DNA of 64,000 nt from Candidatus Leptofilum gracile (GTDB taxonomy: Bacteria; Chloroflexota; Anaerolineae; Promineifilales; Promineifilaceae). The translations under genes and the position numbers were made by a program. The number at the start of each line of letters is the position of its first letter. Positions within the stretch are counted from its first letter, which is position 1. The notes beneath the pieces are model-generated. The model had not been told where the DNA came from, ran no database searches, and saw nothing but the letters and a program-made list of their open reading frames with translations. Positions 41,458 through 49,678 of the stretch are shown in pieces. Location of the stretch: the NCBI GenBank assembly GCA_016713825.1, contig JADJOJ010000001.1, positions 434,001-498,000 on the forward strand, given 5' to 3'.

Positions 41458-41786
41458 ATGACCAATGCGAAAAAAGTCGTTGTCTACCGTACAGCAGCAG
41501 GAAAAGAACCATTTACCGCGTGGCTGCATAGTCTGCGCGATGCCACCACGCGACGGCGCATTCTAAGCGATTATTGCGATTAGAGCAAGGGCACTATGGC
41601 GATTTTAAATCAGTTGGCGGCGGCATAAACGAACTGCGACTCTTCTTTGGCGCAGGCTACCGCATTTACTTTGCCGAAGATGGCGATACGTTGGTTGTTT
41701 TGCTTTGCGGGGGTGACAAAAGTAGCCAACGTCAGGATATTCAACAAGCGCAGGCTTACTGGCAGGAGTACCAATCTCATGACTAA
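41458..41786 (+). pseudogene. RelE/HigB-type toxin gene, frameshifted
   Basis: The first part reads MTNAKKVVVYRTAAGKEPF and TAWLHSLRDATTRRRIL. The frame then stops at a TAG near 41581, but the next frame continues LRLEQGHYGDFKSVGGGINELRLFFGAGYRIYF and LVVLLCGGDKSSQRQDI. Together these make a typical 105-residue HigB/RelE-like mRNA interferase of the phage-derived Gp49 group. One base change near 41575 would restore it. The gene order toxin-then-antitoxin is that of higBA. As the antitoxin is also shifted, either both are dead or the region has sequence errors. Confidence 0.8.
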
Positions 41787-42095
41787 TTACCGCACACTCG
41801 ATGACGTTACAATTGAATATTTCACACAACATCCAGAAGAAATCGATGCTTTTCTAAGCGAGGCGTTTGCCGACTACGCCGAGGATGGTGATTCAGCTAC
41901 CCTCCTTTCGGCGCTGCGCATTATTGCCCGCGTAAAAGGGATTTCAACGATGGCCGAAGAAGTGGGGATGACCCGGCAGGGACTGCAAAAGCGCTCTCGG
42001 CCAAAGGGAATCCACGCCTGGACAACATCAACGCCATTATGCGGGCAATGGGTTACCAACTCATGCCCTACCGTTTGGAGAACGCTTCTGTCTGA
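41780..42095 (+). pseudogene. HigA-like antitoxin gene, frameshifted
   Basis: The protein begins MTNYRTLDDVTIEYFTQHP and has a helix-turn-helix region ARVKGISTMAEEVGMTRQGLQK. The frame changes near 41990; the other frame continues ALSAKGNPRLDNINAIMRAMGY to a stop at 42093-42095. The whole matches the roughly 100-residue XRE antitoxins paired with Gp49-like toxins. Its start overlaps the toxin end. It would bind toxin and the palindrome at 41405-41420. Confidence 0.78.
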
Positions 42096-42111
42096 TCCTT
42101 GGGACGCACTT

Positions 42112-42172
42112 TCTTCTACCCCTCCTCCCTCATTAATCGCCTACACAACCAAACTTTGCCCACGCCGGTAAC
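42112..42172. repeat. partial copy E of the gltD 3' end
   Basis: CCCTCATTAATCGCC and ACACAACCAAACTTTGCCC match gltD 49727-49761 closely, same orientation. Confidence 0.85.
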
Positions 42173-42236
42173 GCAGAAGGTGAAACGGCCGTTCGCCATT
42201 CAATTTTAGGTTCAAGGGGAGCGGTAAAGTGATTTA

Positions 42237-42350
42237 TCAGCGCCAGTTGCCTAGAAACTCTAGCCAATCTCGCATTTGGTCAGCGGAGCGAGCGTCCAGC
42301 AACCGCAAAAGGCGGCGGATCACCACGCCAATTTCCAGTTGATCTGAAAC
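42237..42350 (-). pseudogene. C-terminal remnant of a DUF5615 (PIN-like) toxin
   Basis: The minus-strand frame reads SDQLEIGVVIRRLLRLL and ARSADQMRDWLEFLGNWR before a stop. This looks like the end of DUF5615 PIN-like proteins, the usual partners of DUF433 proteins. The catalytic N-terminal part is absent. It directly follows the DUF433 gene, in the expected gene order. Confidence 0.6.
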
Positions 42351-42356
42351 ATGGGT

Positions 42357-42641
42357 TCAGCCATTGATTGAATTGCCGTATTTTTCTTTTAATGCGGCTT
42401 CGGAATCACGACGAATGTCGGCTTCAATTTCTTCTGTGTTCAGGTGGTAGTAGGTGAGGGCCGCATAAACCTGGGCCAGACTCAAGGGGAGCTCAGCGGA
42501 AATTTCTTCGGGGGTAAGACCCTGTTTGTACATAACGGCAATGGCACGAACCGTATTGCCCGTTCCCACGATGGTGGGACGGCCGTTATGCATTTGCGGG
42601 TCTTTAATAATCAATCCGTCTAAGGTGCCAGACTCAATCAT
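42357..42641 (-). CDS. DUF433-family antitoxin-like protein
   Basis: The 94-residue protein carries the DUF433 pattern IKDPQMHNGRPTIVGTGNTVRAIAVMYKQGLTPEEIS, with LSLAQVYAALTYYHLNTEEI, a helix-turn-helix-like fold. DUF433 genes normally pair with a DUF5615 PIN-like toxin, of which only the 3' end remains downstream. It is therefore probably an orphan antitoxin. I used the ATG at 42641 rather than 42695 because the conserved region begins there. It lies between copies E and F of the gltD 3' end. Confidence 0.78.
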   Translation of the reverse strand: MIESGTLDGLIIKDPQMHNGRPTIVGTGNTVRAIAVMYKQGLTPEEISAELPLSLAQVYAALTYYHLNTEEIEADIRRDSEAALKEKYGNSING

Positions 42642-42706
42642 GGGCGTATTGTAATGGATTTGGCGGGAAATTGGTAGAAGTGAACCACCGTCCAAAATGT
42701 TAGTCG

Positions 42707-42805
42707 CTCATCAAGTAGGCATCTACGACCGTCCCCCCCCTCTCCCCTCATGAAACCCCCACACAACCAAACTTTGCCTGCGCTGGGCATCGCCAGCGCA
42801 AAGCA
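42707..42805. repeat. partial copy F of the gltD 3' end
   Basis: CATCAAGTAGGCATCTACG, CACACAACCAAACTTTGCC and GCGCTGGGCATCGCC match gltD 49688-49775 in the same orientation. Confidence 0.85.
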
Positions 42806-43049
42806 CTCTATTGTCACTACCCTCCACATTTGCTATTATGTCTACGCGAGTTCAATGTGCGGACGGCCGTATTGCCAGTCCCTTTAAACAGTAACCCAGC
42901 TATTGTTTAATTCTAAGATCATCCTTGACCACCAATGGACTTGAATTTCTTGGTATGAGGTGACCTCTTGTGTTGGTGCCCTGTTAAAGCCGAGATGATG
43001 ATTTTAATGAAGTCACATTTAGAAATCCTACTGAAACAAAGGAATAATC

Positions 43050-43643
43050 ATGGACGCAGGCCCTTGGAATTGGTTAGAAGTAGCAAAGTTGGTTGCCGGG
43101 TTATTTACACCTATGGCATTAGCAATCTTTGGTATATACATTCACCGTGTAACCAAACGTTTTGAACTTATACAATGGCGAAGCCAGAAACTTATTGAAA
43201 AGCGCATAGCTATATATGACGATCTTGCGCCATTATTGAACGATGTGTTGTGCTACTTCAATTATGTAGGTCACTGGAAAGATGTAGACCCACATGCCAT
43301 GATAGCCTTAAAGAGAACCCTCGATAAAAAAATTCATCTTGCCGCCCCAATGTTTTCAAAGGCATTTTTCTCAGCCTGCATAGATTTTCAGAACCTTTGT
43401 TATGAGACACACACAGGATGGGGTCAAGATGCAAAGTTGAAAACAAAATGTAAGCGAAGAAAAGATGCGCTAGGCGATAAATGGGAAGATGATTGGGATA
43501 AATGCTTTAGTAATTTAGTGTCGGATCCCGAAGATATTCGCAGTGCTTACCTCAAGATTATGGAGTCGTTTGCAAAAGATATCGGCGTGCACACGTCCTC
43601 TGTTATTCCGCTTTCAGGTGGGTTGCCTGGAAATATTAGATAG
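43050..43643 (+). CDS. unknown single-helix membrane protein
   Basis: The 197-residue protein has one N-terminal transmembrane helix (about 13-32, VAGLFTPMALAIFGIYI). A long cytoplasmic, charged, mostly helical part follows, with EKRIAIYDDLAPLLNDV, a central KRTLDKKIHLAAPMFSKAFF and a basic stretch LKTKCKRRKDAL. I do not recognise a family. Base composition is AT-richer than in the core genes and ACGGCCGT is absent, suggesting acquisition. AGGAATAATC precedes the ATG. It lies between the gltD copies and the broken OLD-nuclease locus, so a defence-linked role is possible but unproven. Confidence 0.65.
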   Translation: MDAGPWNWLEVAKLVAGLFTPMALAIFGIYIHRVTKRFELIQWRSQKLIEKRIAIYDDLAPLLNDVLCYFNYVGHWKDVDPHAMIALKRTLDKKIHLAAPMFSKAFFSACIDFQNLCYETHTGWGQDAKLKTKCKRRKDALGDKWEDDWDKCFSNLVSDPEDIRSAYLKIMESFAKDIGVHTSSVIPLSGGLPGNIR

Positions 43644-44033
43644 CACTGCACGCAGCTATTCAAGTAAATTGTCTAAAGCTTGGCGATCTTTGCCCTTGCT
43701 CCAGTTACCTCTATGCGAACGGGTATTAAACCCATACACTTTGCTTGGGAAGCAAATGTGAGACCGTTTGACGGGCTCTCTGCATCTTGCCACGAAAGTT
43801 TTGATTTGCTATGATGTTGCGGCAAATTCAAGTGAGTTTACGAACATAGACTCGCCTACGGTTCGCCCAAAAGTATAAAACAATTAGATTTTTGAACGGC
43901 CGTTTTCTCTCTTAATTAATTTGGAGAAAAATGGCTGTCATATTTTAGAAGGCACTTTGAAAACAAAGGGCGTTAAAAATTATTAGCTCAACAAACCAAA
44001 ACCTCAAACATTAATTAAAAGAGCATACCAACA
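43644..44033. other. AT-rich gene-free stretch
   Basis: I see no gene here. There is one ACGGCCGT at about 43896-43903 and an AT-rich run (TAATTAATTTGG) that may hold the promoter of the OLD-nuclease gene. Confidence 0.5.
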
Positions 44034-44628
44034 ATGAAGATAACTCAAATATCGATCAAAAACTTTCGCCTTCTTGAGGATGTAAAACTATGCTTAGAAG
44101 ATATTACTACAGTAATAGTAGGACGAAATAACAGTGGCAAGACATCATTGACTGAACTTTTCCGTCACCTTCTTGATGAGAGAAGCCTCAAATTCAAACT
44201 TGAGGATTTCTCACTAGGCATTCAAGAACAGTTTTGGGATTCCTACAAACTTTATAGAAACGGTAAAGAAGAAACAGATGTGCGCAATTCGCTCCCTCTA
44301 ATCGCAACGACTCTGTACGTTGAATATGAAAAAGATGAGGATCTTGGTCCACTTGCTCATTTTATTATCGACTTAAACGAAGAGTGTACTTCCGCACAAA
44401 TCAACATTCGTTACGCTCTTGGCCCAGGTAAGATCAAGCCACTTTTTGCAGATTTGGACGAAGACAAATCTGTCTTCTTCAAAACTCTAAAGGAGCGAAT
44501 TCCTAACTTGTTTGAAGCAACAGTAGAAGCACAAGATCCAAACGATTCTACTAATCGGAAATTGTTGGAAGTTACAAACCTACGGTCAGTACTTCAATTT
44601 GCATTCATTGACGCACGTCGTCGGGGTA
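44034..44628 (+). pseudogene. N-terminal part of an OLD-family ATPase-nuclease (GajA-like)
   Basis: About 198 residues of an ABC-type ATPase remain. MKITQISIKNFRLLEDVKL is followed by the Walker A IVGRNNSGKTSLTEL near residue 32 and the stretch to LQFAFIDARR, typical of AAA_15/AAA_21 proteins with a C-terminal TOPRIM nuclease. The gene is cut at about 44620, where the end of a dnaE fragment on the other strand begins. The missing C-terminus reappears at 47553-47923 beyond an insertion sequence. With the UvrD-like helicase that follows, the original pair matches Gabija (GajA-GajB) or another class 2 OLD system. The Walker B and most of TOPRIM are lost. Confidence 0.8.
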
Positions 44629-45941
44629 ATCCAGATCGATATCGGGCATGGAAACGCGCCCCGGATTCAGGAAGCGCTCAAAGATGAGGCCGTTGGCCAG
44701 CGGGTCGATGCTGGTGATGCCCAGCGTGAAGGCCACAACGGAACCAGCCCCAGAACCGCGCACGTTCCACCAGATGTCATTTTCTTTCCATTGGCTGTAG
44801 CTGTCGTAAGGGAACGGGTCCTGGTGCTGCGCCCACCAGTCGTCGGTGCGGGCGGCCCATTCGCACAAATCCCACACGATGAGGAAGTAGGTCTCAAACC
44901 CCATCCGGTTGATGATATTCAGCTCGTGGTCTAGCCGGGCGCGCAGGTCCGCATCGTTTTCGGCCCGCTCGGCCCCATAGCGCCAGACCAACCCTTTTTC
45001 GCACAGCTGGCGCAGGTAGGATTGGTGATTATGCTCGGCTGGCACGTCGAATTCGGGCAGATGGTACCCCTTGGAATCCAGGCTCACGTCGCACATTTCC
45101 ACAATGCGCAGGCTGTTCAGCAATGAATTCAGGATGATCTCTTCCTGGTAGCCGTTGCGCTGGAATAGGTGGAACATTTCATCGCGGGACTTGACATAAT
45201 ACTCTTTGTCAGAAAAGGTCAGCTTGGGCTCTTTCACGGTGGAGCCGGTCTGAATGCAGAGCAGCACTTCATGCGGGTCGGCGTCGCTGGCCAGGGTGTA
45301 ATGCACGTCGTTGGTGGCCAGGAAGTTGTTTTGCAGGCCAAAATGAGGGCCATTTCGATGAGCTGTCGGTTGATATCCGTCAGTTCGGGGATGGAATGCT
45401 CTTGCAGCTCGATGAAGAGGCGATCTTTGCCGAAAATGTCTAAATATTCGCCCATCAGCTTTTGGGCCAGCGCGGGATTGCGGTCGCCCAGGGCGCGGGG
45501 AATTTCGGCGGCCATGCAGCCAGTGGTGGCGATGAGGCCATCCTTGTGGCGGGCCATGAAGGCGCGGTCGATGCGTGGTTTGTAGTAGTAGCCATCCAGC
45601 TGGGAGGCGCTGGCAATTTGCAGCAGATTTAGGTAGCCTGCCTGGTTTTCGGCCAGCAGCAGCATGTGGAAGCGGGTTTTGTCTAGCTGGGGATCTTTGT
45701 CGGCCATGGTGCGCTGGGCCAGGTAGGTTTCTACGCCGATGATCGGCTTGACGCCAGCGGCTTTGGCGGCGCGGTAGAACGGCATGGTGCCGTACATGGC
45801 ACCGTGGTCGGTGAGGGCGATGGCGGGCTGGTCTAGCTCGGCGGCGCGGGCAACGAGGTCGTTGACCCGGCTGAGGCCATCGAGCAAGGAAAATTCGCTG
45901 TGGCAATGGAGGTGAACAAATTGGTTGTGATTTTCACACAT
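44605..45941 (-). pseudogene. dnaE: N-terminal fragment of DNA polymerase III alpha
   Basis: About 445 residues of DnaE are present. The PHP domain (MCENHNQFVHLHCHSEFSLL, ALTDHGAMYGTMPFYRAAK, GVETYLAQR) is followed by the start of the palm with GSGAGSVVAFTLGI and PDIDLDYPDD, holding catalytic aspartates. The frame changes once near 45345. The fragment ends at PDDVR inside the OLD-nuclease gene, so over half of a normal DnaE (about 1150 residues) is missing. It cannot polymerise. It sits with its own upstream region (45942-46090) on the opposite strand. It is either a translocated duplicate or an assembly join. Confidence 0.88.
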
Positions 45942-46095
45942 GTTGAACAATTTTCCCTTGAAATAACTATCCACAGATTTCGCAGATTACACAGATTTTA
46001 TTGTTGTCGAGGAGGTTAAGCTCAAATTAATGTTTGGTATTGTTGTATTACCCCACATGGTCAACAAGTATAACACAAACGGCCGTTTCCAATCT

Positions 46096-46190
46096 AAAAA
46101 TTTTCATCACAATTCAGGTTTCCTGGCGAGACCCTAAGGGTTTGGCCTTTCTTGAGATAAATGAGTCGAAAAAAACCCTTAGGGTTCGTT
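46096..46190. repeat. ACCCTAAGGGTTTGGC palindromic repeat, copy next to the IS
   Basis: ACAATTCAGGT..GGCGAGACCCTAAGGGTTTGGCC..TTGAGATAAATG..CCCTTAGGGTT. A very similar element of about 95 bases lies at 61592-61688. Its right arm merges with the left end of the insertion sequence. Confidence 0.75.
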
Positions 46191-47552
46191 CGTTAACAAC
46201 TTTGGATATTTGGTAAAATAGCCGCCAATCAATTTAGCCAATTGGAGGCCATATGACCGTAATCCATCAATGTGAATGTGCTATTTGTCAACAATCTGAA
46301 TCTCATCCAGAACAGGCGCAACATCAACGAATGAACTTGTTTATGAGCCGCCTCGATGAACAACAACGCCGCTGGTACGCAGCACTTGAAGCTCAAAAAT
46401 TGGGGCACGGCGGAACGACGCTGATAGGCAGGATAACCGGGCTATCTGTGGAAACCATTCGACGCGGTCGATACGAATTAGAAAATGATTTGGCGGACCG
46501 ACCCGTTGACCGCGTACGCCAGGCCGGTGGTGGTCGTCCAACAGTCGAAAAAACGCCGTCTATTACCACCGCCCTCAAAGAAGTAATTGATGATGAAATT
46601 GCTGGCGACCCGATGGTTGACCACAAATGGGTACGTCGTTCTCTGAAATATTTGGCTCAGGCCCTGGTTAAACGGCGTTTTCGGATTGGTCCGACCACTG
46701 TGCGCCGTTTGTTGAAGAAGCTGAAATATCGCTTGTTCGGCAATTGTCAAAGTCTGACACCACGGCATCCTGACCGGGATAAGCAGTTTCGCTTCATCCG
46801 CCGGATTAAGAAACTATTCCTGACCGCAGGTCGGCCGGTTATCAGTGTCGATACCAAAAAGAAGGAACTGATTGGCAATGTCAAAAATGCCGGACGTATT
46901 TGGGAACAATCGCCCACATTGGTTAATACCCATGACTTTCTTTCTGAAGCAGTGGGTCGGGCAACACCGTATGGCATCTATGACCTGGTCCATCAGCAAG
47001 GCTCTGTCTATGTCGGCACTTCTTATGATACGCCTGAATTCGCGGCTTATGCCATTGCTGAGTGGTGGGCTGACCCCGCCCGCCCGCGCTTTGCCCGCGA
47101 GGACAAACTGCTTATTCTCTGTGATGCCGGGGGCAGCAATAATTGCCGTTACTGGCGCTGGAAAATCGAGATACAAAAGCAAGTGGCTGACGCTTTTGGT
47201 ATTGAGGTGATGATTTGTCATTATCCCACCGGGGCCTCCAAATGGAATCCCATTGAACACCGACTTTTCAGCGAGATTTCCAAGAATTGGGCTGGGAAAC
47301 CTTTACGAACTTTTCAGACGACACTCAATTACATTCGGGATACCGCAACGGAAACCGGACTGAAGGTCAAAGCGTGCCTGGTCGAACGTGTCTTTGATAA
47401 AGGAATGAAGTATGACCCGCAAGAACGGGACAACCTCAATTTACAGCGTTGTCGTACTTGTCCTACTTGGAACTACATCCTTCAACCACAGATTTGTTCT
47501 GGATGATATTCGATTGTTAATGTCCAAAGTTATTTTTGATTGAACCCTAAGG
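46177..47552 (+). mobile_element. ISAzo13-family insertion sequence
   Basis: The element of about 1376 bases has imperfect terminal inverted repeats. The left end reads CCTTAGGGTTC...AACAACTTTGGATATT. The right end, read in reverse, is CCTTAGGGTTC...AATAACTTTGGACATT. It carries one intact transposase gene. I do not see a clear target duplication, which fits its insertion beside the rearranged dnaE fragment. It separates the two halves of the OLD-nuclease gene. Confidence 0.8.
46253..47506 (+). CDS. ISAzo13-family transposase
   Basis: The 417-residue protein is an intact DDE transposase of the ISAzo13 (Rhodopirellula-type) group. It has a helix-turn-helix N-terminal half (GHGGTTLIGRITGLSVETIRRGR), then VISVDTKKKELIGN (first Asp), LLILCDAGGSNNCRYW (second Asp) and HYPTGASKWNPIEHRLFSEIS (acidic third residue). 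GGAGG precedes the ATG. Base composition is lower in GC than the core genes. With a full-length gene and recognisable ends, the element may still be active. Confidence 0.92.
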   Translation: MTVIHQCECAICQQSESHPEQAQHQRMNLFMSRLDEQQRRWYAALEAQKLGHGGTTLIGRITGLSVETIRRGRYELENDLADRPVDRVRQAGGGRPTVEKTPSITTALKEVIDDEIAGDPMVDHKWVRRSLKYLAQALVKRRFRIGPTTVRRLLKKLKYRLFGNCQSLTPRHPDRDKQFRFIRRIKKLFLTAGRPVISVDTKKKELIGNVKNAGRIWEQSPTLVNTHDFLSEAVGRATPYGIYDLVHQQGSVYVGTSYDTPEFAAYAIAEWWADPARPRFAREDKLLILCDAGGSNNCRYWRWKIEIQKQVADAFGIEVMICHYPTGASKWNPIEHRLFSEISKNWAGKPLRTFQTTLNYIRDTATETGLKVKACLVERVFDKGMKYDPQERDNLNLQRCRTCPTWNYILQPQICSG

Positions 47553-47923
47553 AAGAATTACTAAGAAAAACTGGGGAAGATAAGATTATAAAGAATCGAC
47601 GAATTGCGTTTCAGATCCCCCATATTGATGGAGATGCATGTGGTCGAAGTTTTGAAGATGCATTCTTACTAGCAAACCCCAGAAAATTTGAAATCACAGG
47701 CGAAAACCTTGATGAACGAGAAGATCAATCTTGGAAATTAGCAGCAAAGATCAATAAAACAGACTTTGCAATGAATTACGCAATACTTGATACGGATTGG
47801 GTCACGCCGCGCTATATTAAAGAGGGATTAAAGTGGCTTGTTGGGAATACTTCCTCGATTGCCGAGACTAAATCAAATTCACCTATAATCAGAGTTGAGC
47901 TAGAGGAAAGCGTTGATGCTTGA
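47553..47923 (+). pseudogene. C-terminal part of the OLD-family nuclease (GajA-like)
   Basis: About 123 residues, EELLRKTGEDKIIKNRRI...AFQIPHIDGDACGRSFEDAFLLANP and KINKTDFAMNYAIL...WVTPRYIKEGLKWL, look like the closing part of class 2 OLD TOPRIM nucleases. An in-frame TTG at 47540 lies in the insertion sequence end, so any product would be a small, headless fragment. Its stop overlaps the helicase start (47916) by eight bases, which shows the two genes were once a coupled operon. Confidence 0.78.
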
Positions 47924-49655
47924 TCTACAGCAGAAAAATCCAGCAGAAATCGCCTCCCAAAGAGCGCTTGACATGATGTTCGAGTGCATTCGGACACGCA
48001 AAAACTTTAGATTGGAGGCAGGAGCTGGTGCCGGAAAGACATACTCTCTTATAGAGGCCTTGAAGCTAATTATCAATGAACAAGGTAAAACTTTGCAACA
48101 TAGTCATCAACAGGTTGCCTGTATTACGTACACTAATGTAGCAACTGATGAAATTATCTCGCGAACTGATGGCCATCCAGTGATATATGCATCAACAATT
48201 CATGCGTTTTGCTGGAATATGATCAGCAGTTTCCAACCTTATCTCAGATTAAACGTTGTTGAAATAGATGCTTGGTCCGACAAACTGGAGGAAGCAGGTG
48301 GTGTCGGAACACGAAAAATTCATTACGATCTATGATATCGAAATATAAATGATACTCATTTGCACTTACATCATGATGATGTCCTTACACTAATGGTAGC
48401 CCTATTAGAACAACGCAAGTTTCGATTCATACTTAACGCTCGCTTTCCAATTCTTTTCATTGACGAATATCAAGATACGAACATCAATTTTGCCAACAGC
48501 CTCTTGCAGCACTTCATCTCTCCCGAAACTGGCCCTCTAATTGGACTATTTGGTGACAGTTGGCAAAAAATTTATGGGGATGGTTCCGGACTCATTGAGG
48601 ACAAAAAACTTAAGTACATAGGTAAAGAGGCAAATTTCCGTTCAGCCAAAAGTATTGTAGATGTACTGAACAAGATTCGCCCAAACCTTCCACAATCCGT
48701 TAAGGATGTTGAGGCAATTGGTACAGTAACTGTCTACCATTCTAATGACTGGGTTGGGACAAGGAGGGGAGGAAGTCATTGGAAAGGGGACCTTCCAATT
48801 GAAAATGCCCATGTTTTTCTTGAAAGACTGCGTCAACGTTTATCTAACGAAGGTTGGGATTTTTCAACAGACCAAACAAAAATCCTAATGCTAACACATA
48901 CGGTTTTAGCAGCAGAGCAAAACTACTCCAAAATTGCTAGTACATTCCCCTACAATGACCTATTCATAAAAAAAGAAGATCCCCATATATCATTTTTAGT
49001 TGACACGGTTGAACCTATGTGCACAGCATTTCAGAGTGGATACTATGGCGCGATGTTTTCGGTGATTGGAACTGGCTTTGATTATATCCGAACCATTGAA
49101 GATAAGAAGGCATGGGCAAGAGATATGCGCTCATTAATTAAACTTCGCGAGACTGGGACTATAGGTGAAGTTTTAGATCTATTGAAGACGACACACCGTC
49201 CTAGATTACCAGATACTGTGCAAAGTACTGAGGCTAAGTTGGTAGAGACGAGTCCAGAAGATATAAAAGAATCGCAGAAATTAAGCCAAGTCAGCAAACT
49301 TCGCGAGATCCCTTACAAAGAAATAACAGCTCTTTCTCTCTTCGTCAACAACCATACTCCATTCTCTACCAACCACGGAGTTAAAGGTGCAGAATTTGAA
49401 AATGTGTTGGTGGTATTGGGAAGAGGATGGAATCAATATAATTGGAATCAATTTTTTGATTGGTTTCCCGACAAATACCCAAGAGACAAAGCTGATTCTT
49501 ATGAAAGAAATCGAAACCTCTTTTACGTCGCTTGTTCACGCCCCAAAAAGCGACTAGCCTTGCTAATTACACAAGAATTATCTGAAAAGTCTCTGGACAC
49601 TCTGAGTTCTTGGTTTGGCGCAGAAAACGTTATATCTTTTGCACCTGACAAGTAA
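47916..49655 (+). pseudogene. UvrD-like helicase (GajB-like) with one in-frame TGA
   Basis: The frame is open from ATG 47916 to 49655 except for a single TGA at 48333-48335. Family comparison suggests the lost codon was GGA (DLGYR). The product would be about 579 residues. Helicase motifs are intact: AGAGAGKTYSLIEAL (Walker A), ACITYTNVATDEI, LFIDEYQDTN (motif II), LFGDSWQKIYGDG, VKGAEFENVLVVLGR and RNLFYVACSRPKKRL. It would be the SF1 helicase partner of the nuclease upstream, as in Gabija. With the partner destroyed, the nonsense change fits relaxed selection. Confidence 0.82.
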
Positions 49656-49678
49656 TGGCAGAAAACTAACAAGCTTGA

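Noticed and set aside
48333..48335. Selenocysteine recoding of the TGA in the helicase gene
   Set aside because: No SECIS-like hairpin is apparent downstream and the expected residue is Gly, not Cys.
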